Below are positions 1 through 3,541 of a stretch of 5,532 nucleotides of DNA, piece by piece. The translations under genes were made by a program, and so were the position numbers. How positions within the stretch are numbered: position 1 is the first letter of the stretch; every line of letters begins with the position of its first letter. Under the pieces are notes generated by a model that was given only the letters and a program-made list of their open reading frames with translations, did no database searches and was not told the DNA's origin. Origin of the DNA: Clostridia bacterium. Its GTDB lineage: Bacteria; Bacillota_A; Clostridia; Oscillospirales; CAG-272. The DNA lies in assembly GCA_017453335.1 (NCBI GenBank), contig JAFTKI010000044.1, forward strand, positions 1 to 5,532, in the 5' to 3' direction.

Positions 1-730
1 CGAATTGCGCGAGGGGTTGATGCGTGCGGGCTACCGAAACATTGAGGATGCCGCAAACGGAGAGGAAGCGATTCTGAAAATGGCACGCTTCCGCCCCGAC
101 GTGGTGCTGATGGAGGTATGGCTTTCCAAGCTGGACGGAATCGGCGTTCTGCGCAACAGCAAAAATTTGGATTGGGGACACGAAAAGGCTCCGTCGTTTA
201 TCGTGGTATCTTCGGTCTCCAATCAGAACGTTTTTATTCAGGCAACCGAGGCGGGCGCCGAGCTATGCCTTGTCAAGCCCGTGAATATCAACAGCCTTTG
301 CGAGCATATCCGTGCCATTGTGTTGCGCCGACAAAAGGATATTCCCGCCGCCGCGATACAGAAGGACGATCACGGCTCGGATATTGAAACGCAGGTCACG
401 CAGATCATCCATCAGATCGGTGTCCCCGCGCATATCAAGGGCTACCAGTATTTGCGCACGGCAATCCTGCTGACGATACAGGACAGCGACATCATCAATT
501 CGGTCACCAAGGTCCTCTACCCTTCCGTAGCGAAGAAATATCAGACCACCACAAGCCGCGTGGAGCGTGCCATCCGTCATGCGATCGAGGTCGCGTGGGA
601 CAGAGGTGACGTGGATACCCTCAACTCTTATTTTGGATATACCATTCAGAATAACAGAGGAAAGCCGACAAATTCGGAGTTCATCGCGATGATCGCGGAT
701 AATTTGAGGTTGAAGTATAAGATGTTTTGA
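1..730 (+). CDS. spo0A: Spo0A-like sporulation response regulator, 5' end cut by the window edge
   Basis: This is the DNA-binding master regulator of sporulation entry, or a close paralogue. The reading frame is open to the left edge (first full codon at base 2). About 16 N-terminal residues, including the acidic metal-binding pair, should lie outside, so the TTG at base 5 is not taken as the start. Counting from that TTG, residues 1-105 form the receiver domain and 125-241 the Spo0A C-terminal domain. The latter is very well conserved: [10 protein letters not shown] at 138-147, the recognition-helix stretch [16 protein letters not shown] at 183-198, and [10 protein letters not shown] at 220-229. 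In the receiver, Lys91 (LVKP) is kept, the usual Thr is Ser69, and the residue aligned with the phosphoacceptor Asp (Asp56 in Bacillus subtilis) is Glu37, in [10 protein letters not shown]. The following Met-Pro is Leu-Ser. The family assignment is firm. Whether it is the only Spo0A in the genome is unknown. Confidence 0.93.
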   Translation, partial: ELREGLMRAGYRNIEDAANGEEAILKMARFRPDVVLMEVWLSKLDGIGVLRNSKNLDWGHEKAPSFIVVSSVSNQNVFIQATEAGAELCLVKPVNINSLCEHIRAIVLRRQKDIPAAAIQKDDHGSDIETQVTQIIHQIGVPAHIKGYQYLRTAILLTIQDSDIINSVTKVLYPSVAKKYQTTTSRVERAIRHAIEVAWDRGDVDTLNSYFGYTIQNNRGKPTNSEFIAMIADNLRLKYKMF

Positions 731-737
731 TTTTGAT

Positions 738-764
738 AAAAAACCTTGTGGCATAAGGATTTTT
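738..764 (+). terminator. Weak hairpin after spo0A, possible terminator
   Basis: Eight bases after the stop codon an A-run and CCTT (744-747) can pair with AAGG (755-758) and a T-run (760-764) around the loop GTGGCAT, with one A-A mismatch. The stem is AT-rich with only two G-C pairs, so termination would be weak. It is the only hairpin I see between spo0A and the integrase gene. Confidence 0.35.
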
Positions 765-781
765 AAGATTAACAAAGTATC

Positions 782-907
782 AACTTTTTATCAACTGTGC
801 CTATGAATATCTTCAATTTTCAATAAAAAAACGATCAAAAACCTATAAACTTTTTTCGTTGTAGCTATGAATACTAACACTTTATTGGGTATAAATAAAC
901 CTATAAA
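782..907. repeat. Imperfect tandem duplication upstream of the integrase gene
   Basis: Two head-to-tail units occupy roughly 782-849 and 848-907. Both begin with AACTTTTT, continue to TGT-two bases-CTATGAATA (796-809 and 860-873), and end with the identical 11-mer AAACCTATAAA (839-849 and 897-907). The middles are diverged and AT-rich. The second unit ends at the integrase ribosome site. Duplicated promoter or recombinase/excisionase binding sites are possible. I found no convincing -35/-10 pair here: TATAAA occurs at 844-849 and 890-895, but neither has a good -35 partner. Confidence 0.55.
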
Positions 908-913
908 GAGGAG
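905..913 (+). promoter_or_regulatory. Ribosome binding site of the integrase gene
   Basis: AAAGAGGAG lies 8 nt before the ATG at 922 and supports that start over any downstream in-frame start. Confidence 0.75.
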
Positions 914-921
914 TATTCAGA

Positions 922-1911
922 ATGGAAAATTTAAGTTTCAGTTTTCAAATGGATGAGTTTATGCTCTTTTGCAGAAGCAAACAACTGCGAGAAAAGACAA
1001 TGAACAGTTATGAACAAACGCTACATCTATTTGAACGATGGTGTTGGGAGCAATTTCAGATTGAAAAGGTGGATCAAATTACCGAAAGTGTGATTCGTCG
1101 TTACATTAAAGATTTGATGGAGCGAGGGAAATATTCATTCTACACTGATGAAAAGAGAAAAAGCACCAATTATCCCGAGCGCAGGCGCGATTTTCGAAAT
1201 CCGATCTCAACTACAACCATTAACAACTATATTCGAAATCTTCGCGTATTTTTCAATTGGATGGAGCGCGACTATGTGTTGACAAGAAATCCAATGAAAC
1301 GGATTCAACAACTCAAAAACAACAGGAAAGCAAAGGATTATATTTCTGACGATGATTTTAAGCGTTTGATTGGTCAGTTAGATAAGTCCTATTTTTCCGA
1401 GCATCGTGATCTCGTAATGATCATCCTCATGATTGATACCGGCATGCGCCTTGGTGAATGTAGTTTGCTTTTGGTAGAAGATATCAACCTTGCAAAAAAG
1501 CAAATCTTCTTGCGAGCTGAGAACACAAAAGGTCGCAAAGATCGGATGGTATTCTTTTCTCCCAAAACCGAATCAATTCTGAGGCGCTGGATACAGTTCA
1601 AAGATCGATACGCGGAAAGCGATTACCTATTCCCTATCAAACACAATGGCGCGCCCATTCAAGTATCAAATTTTGAAACAAATTTCAAAAAATATTTGAA
1701 ACGCGCGGGGCTGAATGAAACCATCTCCCCCCATTGCCTGCGAAATAATTTTGCAAAAAGATGCTTGATGAACGGAATGGATATTTTTACACTGAGCAAA
1801 ATTCTTGGACATTCAAGCGTGCGCGTAACCGAGGAAGCTTACTTGGATCTGAACAGCGATGATATTCAAAAGCGATATCAAAATTTCAGTCCTATGTCAA
1901 CAATCAAATAA
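922..1911 (+). CDS. Tyrosine recombinase / phage-type integrase, 329 aa
   Basis: This is a site-specific DNA recombinase of the XerC/XerD-integrase superfamily, which breaks and rejoins DNA through a 3'-phosphotyrosine. Residues about 5-115 form the SAM-like core-binding domain, and about 140-315 the catalytic domain. The full catalytic set is visible: Arg176 (TGMRLGE), Lys203 (TKGRKDR), His271 and Arg274 (PHCLR), His297 (LGHSS) and nucleophile Tyr307 (EAYLDL). The residue after Arg274 is Asn where many relatives have His, a minor departure. Length is normal and there is no frameshift, so it is probably active. The gene ends in three consecutive in-frame stops (TAA TAG TAA) followed by a strong terminator. 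No excisionase, relaxase, phage gene or tRNA is visible, so whether it serves integration, DNA inversion or housekeeping cannot be told. It is more AT-rich than spo0A, which fits horizontal acquisition. Confidence 0.93.
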   Translation: MENLSFSFQMDEFMLFCRSKQLREKTMNSYEQTLHLFERWCWEQFQIEKVDQITESVIRRYIKDLMERGKYSFYTDEKRKSTNYPERRRDFRNPISTTTINNYIRNLRVFFNWMERDYVLTRNPMKRIQQLKNNRKAKDYISDDDFKRLIGQLDKSYFSEHRDLVMIILMIDTGMRLGECSLLLVEDINLAKKQIFLRAENTKGRKDRMVFFSPKTESILRRWIQFKDRYAESDYLFPIKHNGAPIQVSNFETNFKKYLKRAGLNETISPHCLRNNFAKRCLMNGMDIFTLSKILGHSSVRVTEEAYLDLNSDDIQKRYQNFSPMSTIK

Positions 1912-1916
1912 TAGTA

Positions 1917-1950
1917 AAGAAGCGAGAACGGAATTTCGTTCTCGCTTCTT
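1917..1950. terminator. Perfect 14-bp hairpin, bidirectional terminator between convergent genes
   Basis: AAGAAGCGAGAACG (1917-1930) and its exact complement CGTTCTCGCTTCTT (1937-1950) enclose the hexaloop GAATTT. The hairpin fills the 41-bp space between the integrase stop (1911) and the WYL-regulator stop (1953), so it can end both converging transcripts. Neither side has a long pure T-run. The stem's own A/T-rich ends and the AT-rich flanks partly supply one. Confidence 0.85.
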
Positions 1951-1952
1951 CA

Positions 1953-3062
1953 TTATCTTTGATATAACCCCTGTATTTTAGCAATGTGCTTGGCAAAATC
2001 ATCAACAACCGAAACGGGAGAGATCAATTTTGCCTTGTTTGCAAATCCACAAAGCCATCCAAAGAACATTGGACTGATTTCAACAGAAACGGATACCATG
2101 AAATGCTTGCTATCATCTTTTACATAGGAAGCATAATTACCAAACCGATCCACGATCGTATCCAACAGATCATTTGTAAAGCGGATTCGAACAGTTTCGC
2201 GCCGTCCGGTGTACATAGAAAATACGCGCAAAGAATAGGTATCGAGATACTCTTTCAAATTCCGCGTCAAGGCATTCTCCTCGCGAGCCTCCCCTGCAAG
2301 CCGAACCCTGTTCATGCGATCGATGCGGTAGGTCAACAATTTCTTGCTCTTGTCCTCGATACCAAGAAGATAATAGTTTCCTTCATTGATGATAATTGCG
2401 TGCGGACTAACCACATAATCATTGCCCTTTCGGCGCGCGACACTTTGCGTTGGATTTTGAATCGTGCACTTCAAGTATTTGAATCTGATTTTTTCCGGAA
2501 CGTGGCTCTTGCCCTCGTAAAATTGTGCCATTGCAGAATGAATCAAATCAACGTTATCAAACACTTTGGCATTGTCTGTTTTCACTCTTGCAACAGCAAA
2601 AGTATCATGCTTGATTTGCTCCCGTTGGTATTCACTCAAAAAGCTCCCCACTTGATCTGCAATAAATTCGGTATCTCGCTCTGTTACAAATCGCGCAGTG
2701 TGGAGCGCTTCCACCAACAGGCGCGCATCAGATGGATCGAGCGAGCGCTTTGCAACATGGTATCCGTTTTTCTTTTTGTACTTAACGGTTTCCCGATCAG
2801 GATCATCCTCTAAGATTTCTTCCGCCTCTTCGTGATTAACGGAATCCTCCAACATAATGTATGCAATGTTGATCTCCTTGATATCCTTGTAGAGCGAGCG
2901 CTCCTTCACAAGGATATCGCATGAAACTTTCAAATATTCCAAAAGCTCTTTCACTTTCACATAGTGGTCTGTATCTGAATGCTCAAGCAAATACTGCAAC
3001 ACAAGAAAATGCTGCATGCGTTGATTGGGCTTGCGCCCTCTTCCATCCTTATTTTCTGACAT
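1953..3062 (-). CDS. WYL-domain transcriptional regulator, 369 aa
   Basis: This is a cytoplasmic DNA-binding regulator of the WYL family, whose members sense a ligand, often nucleotide- or nucleic-acid-related, and commonly control defence, phage-related or stress genes. The N-terminus is basic (GRGRKPNQR, residues 7-15). Residues about 16-70 form a helix-turn-helix region ending in ERSLYKDIKEIN, matching the usual R-x-I-x-R-D-I-x-x-L recognition region. Residues about 215-255 form the WYL core: VSPHAIIINEGNYYLLG then YRIDRM, with Tyr230-Tyr231-Leu232 in place of Trp-Tyr-Leu. About 285-365 is the C-terminal extension usual in this family. An acidic stretch at 78-90 lies between the DNA-binding and middle parts. 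The gene is complete, convergent with the integrase gene and divergent from the leader RNA/peptide/LRR unit, so it may control its own promoter and that unit. This target is inferred from position only. The family call is firm; the ligand is unknown. Confidence 0.88.
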   Translation of the reverse strand: MSENKDGRGRKPNQRMQHFLVLQYLLEHSDTDHYVKVKELLEYLKVSCDILVKERSLYKDIKEINIAYIMLEDSVNHEEAEEILEDDPDRETVKYKKKNGYHVAKRSLDPSDARLLVEALHTARFVTERDTEFIADQVGSFLSEYQREQIKHDTFAVARVKTDNAKVFDNVDLIHSAMAQFYEGKSHVPEKIRFKYLKCTIQNPTQSVARRKGNDYVVSPHAIIINEGNYYLLGIEDKSKKLLTYRIDRMNRVRLAGEAREENALTRNLKEYLDTYSLRVFSMYTGRRETVRIRFTNDLLDTIVDRFGNYASYVKDDSKHFMVSVSVEISPMFFGWLCGFANKAKLISPVSVVDDFAKHIAKIQGLYQR

Positions 3063-3067
3063 GTAAT

Positions 3068-3073
3068 CACCTC
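3068..3073 (-). promoter_or_regulatory. Ribosome binding site of the WYL regulator
   Basis: Read on the minus strand, GAGGTG lies 5 nt before the ATG at 3062 and fixes that start. Confidence 0.7.
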
Positions 3074-3079
3074 GATTAT

Positions 3080-3108
3080 ATTATAACATAAGGAATAAAA
3101 AAGCGCAA
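3080..3108 (-). promoter_or_regulatory. Candidate promoter of the WYL regulator
   Basis: On the minus strand a perfect TATAAT (3085-3080) is preceded at 17 bp by TTGCGC (3108-3103), which matches TTGACA only at the first three bases. A second overlapping TATAAT lies at 3080-3075. Starts from these would leave a very short leader, with the ribosome site close to the 5' end of the transcript. Confidence 0.55.
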
Positions 3109-3121
3109 GAAAAACAACAAA

Positions 3122-3132
3122 TTTTGGCAAAA
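3122..3132. promoter_or_regulatory. Small dyad between the divergent promoters, candidate operator
   Basis: TTTTG-G-CAAAA is a perfect 5+1+5 dyad placed 3 bp upstream of the rightward -35 element and 13 bp upstream of the leftward -35 element. A near copy (ATTTTGGTAAAA, 3248-3259) lies within the leader RNA region. A binding protein, for example the divergent WYL regulator, is possible but not shown. Such AT-rich dyads also arise by chance. Confidence 0.25.
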
Positions 3133-3135
3133 GTC

Positions 3136-3164
3136 TTTACAAAAAAATAAAAGCGTGATATAAT
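3136..3164 (+). promoter_or_regulatory. Strong sigma-A-type promoter of the leader RNA / peptide / LRR unit
   Basis: TTTACA (3136-3141), a 17-bp spacer and a perfect TATAAT (3159-3164) make a near-consensus housekeeping promoter in an A-rich context. The expected start, seven bases after the -10 element, is A3171. That is exactly the first base of the 16-bp inverted repeat that closes the downstream RNA structure. Confidence 0.82.
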
Positions 3165-3170
3165 AAATTC

Positions 3171-3329
3171 ACCACACAAATTGAATAAAAGTTTACTTAG
3201 TACTCTAACTATATCTATGGGCGAAGTGTACCTTTTTTACTATTTTAATTTTGGTAAAAATGTACGCTCCGTTTCTGTACGCTCGCTCAAAAATGGTTAG
3301 AGTAAGCTTTCAGATTCAATTTGTGTGGT
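3171..3329. repeat. Perfect 16-bp inverted repeat enclosing 127 bp
   Basis: The arms are 3171-3186 and 3314-3329. At the RNA level they form helix P1 of the leader. At the DNA level the same arrangement, lying between an outside promoter and a surface-protein gene, could be an invertible segment or a small inverted-repeat element. No target-site duplication is seen in the flanks (ATTC before, AGCA after), and neither arm shows a clear internal recombinase dyad. Confidence 0.9.
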
Positions 3330-3351
3330 AGCAATGGAGCTACACATTTTT
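3324..3351 (+). terminator. First of two tandem hairpin/T-run modules, exclusive with helix P1
   Basis: TGT-G-GTAGC (3324-3332) pairs with GCTACACA (3339-3346) around AATGGA, with one bulged G, and is followed by TTTTT (3347-3351). Its left arm uses bases 3324-3329, which are also the end of the P1 helix, so the two structures cannot coexist fully. P1 would then act as an antiterminator for this hairpin. Confidence 0.5.
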
Positions 3352-3352
3352 C

Positions 3353-3380
3353 GTGCGTAGCTTCGGCTACGCACTTTTTT
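3353..3380 (+). terminator. Strong intrinsic terminator just before the peptide gene
   Basis: GTGCGTAGC (3353-3361), the stable tetraloop TTCG, and GCTACGCAC (3366-3374) make a perfect 9-bp stem followed directly by TTTTTT (3375-3380). It lies only 6 nt before the AGGAGG of the next gene and after the leader RNA, which is typical of an attenuator. A competing 8-bp helix is possible: GGAGCTAC (3336-3343) with GTAGCTTC (3357-3364), one G-U pair. It would break the terminator stem. Confidence 0.92.
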
Positions 3381-3386
3381 ATTATA

Positions 3387-3392
3387 AGGAGG
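3387..3392 (+). promoter_or_regulatory. Ribosome binding site of the 37-aa peptide gene
   Basis: A consensus AGGAGG lies 6 nt before the ATG at 3399. It decides the start in favour of this ATG over the in-frame ATG at 3321, which lies inside the leader structure. Confidence 0.9.
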
Positions 3393-3398
3393 ACAGAC

Positions 3399-3512
3399 AT
3401 GAAAAAGAACTACCAAACACCCGAGATGGAAATTCAATTGCTTGACACGCAGGATGCAATCACCACTTCGGGCGACGACAACTGGCTGGAATGGGACCCC
3501 ACAGCACTTTGA
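3399..3512 (+). CDS. 37-residue peptide, possible precursor of a modified peptide
   Basis: This is a complete short gene with a consensus ribosome site. The product begins MKKNYQTPEMEIQLLD, continues TQDAITTSG, and ends in an acidic, Trp-containing tail (DDNWLEWDPTAL). It has no signal peptide, transmembrane segment or cysteine. Short proteins of the form basic start, Tyr-x-x-Pro, acidic middle, TTSG and variable tail are, from memory, common in gut Firmicutes and Bacteroidota and usually have no assigned function. The Tyr-x-x-Pro leader with Thr two residues before a Gly resembles lasso-peptide precursors. Gly25 as residue 1 would place Glu at 7 and Asp at 9, both allowed ring-closing positions. 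No maturation enzyme gene is visible here, so this stays speculative. It lies behind the leader terminators and 29 nt before the LRR gene, apparently in one transcript with it. Confidence 0.82.
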   Translation: MKKNYQTPEMEIQLLDTQDAITTSGDDNWLEWDPTAL

Positions 3513-3527
3513 TGGAACACAACACAT

Positions 3528-3534
3528 GAAAGGA
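3528..3534 (+). promoter_or_regulatory. Ribosome binding site of the LRR protein gene
   Basis: GAAAGGA ends 7 nt before the ATG at 3542. It is weaker than the AGGAGG of the preceding peptide gene, so the LRR protein may be translated less efficiently from the shared message. Confidence 0.6.
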
Positions 3535-3541
3535 CAACAAC

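Larger units (their letters stand above)
3171..3380 (+). ncRNA. Structured leader RNA or terminated small RNA, about 210 nt, unrecognised class
   Basis: The RNA starts at the predicted transcription start and ends in a terminator. Helices found by eye: P1, a perfect 16-bp pairing of ACCACACAAATTGAAT (3171-3186) with 3314-3329; an optional 6-bp helix 3188-3193/3305-3310 with one G-U; P2, TACTCTAAC (3201-3209) with GTTAGAGTA (3296-3304); P3, GGGCG-A-AGTGTAC (3219-3231) with GTACGCTCGCTC (3277-3288), 12 pairs with one bulged A and two G-U pairs; P4, TTTTTAC (3234-3240) with GTAAAAA (3254-3260). Together they make a long rod with internal loops. Two hairpin-plus-T-run modules follow, at 3324-3351 and 3353-3380. 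It could be a riboswitch-like attenuator for the peptide/LRR genes, or a free-standing small RNA with occasional read-through. It does not match T-box, SAM or other common leader motifs I know. A 6S-like rod is an alternative, although I do not see the usual central bubble. Confidence 0.65.

Noticed and set aside
5..730. TTG at base 5 as the true start of the Spo0A-like protein
   Set aside because: The frame is open to the window edge, and the receiver would lack its first strand and acidic pair, so the gene is cut by the window rather than short.
1986..2813. A 275-codon open frame on the plus strand opposite the WYL gene
   Set aside because: It has no ribosome site, its composition is cysteine/isoleucine-rich and it has no family resemblance. 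It is the antisense shadow of a well-recognised regulator.
3217..3300. Template repeat or remnant of a diversity-generating retroelement, because the short frame ends in VRS-type motifs
   Set aside because: There is no reverse transcriptase and no matching variable repeat in the window, and the motif is explained by a 9-bp direct repeat.
3171..3329. A small inverted-repeat transposable element (MITE)
   Set aside because: The ends are perfect inverted repeats, but there is no target-site duplication, and the left end falls exactly on the predicted transcription start. A structured RNA explains this better, although one sequence cannot exclude the element.
3321..3398. In-frame upstream ATG at 3321 as start of the peptide gene
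   Set aside because: It would translate through the leader helices and the terminator. The consensus AGGAGG sits correctly before the ATG at 3399.
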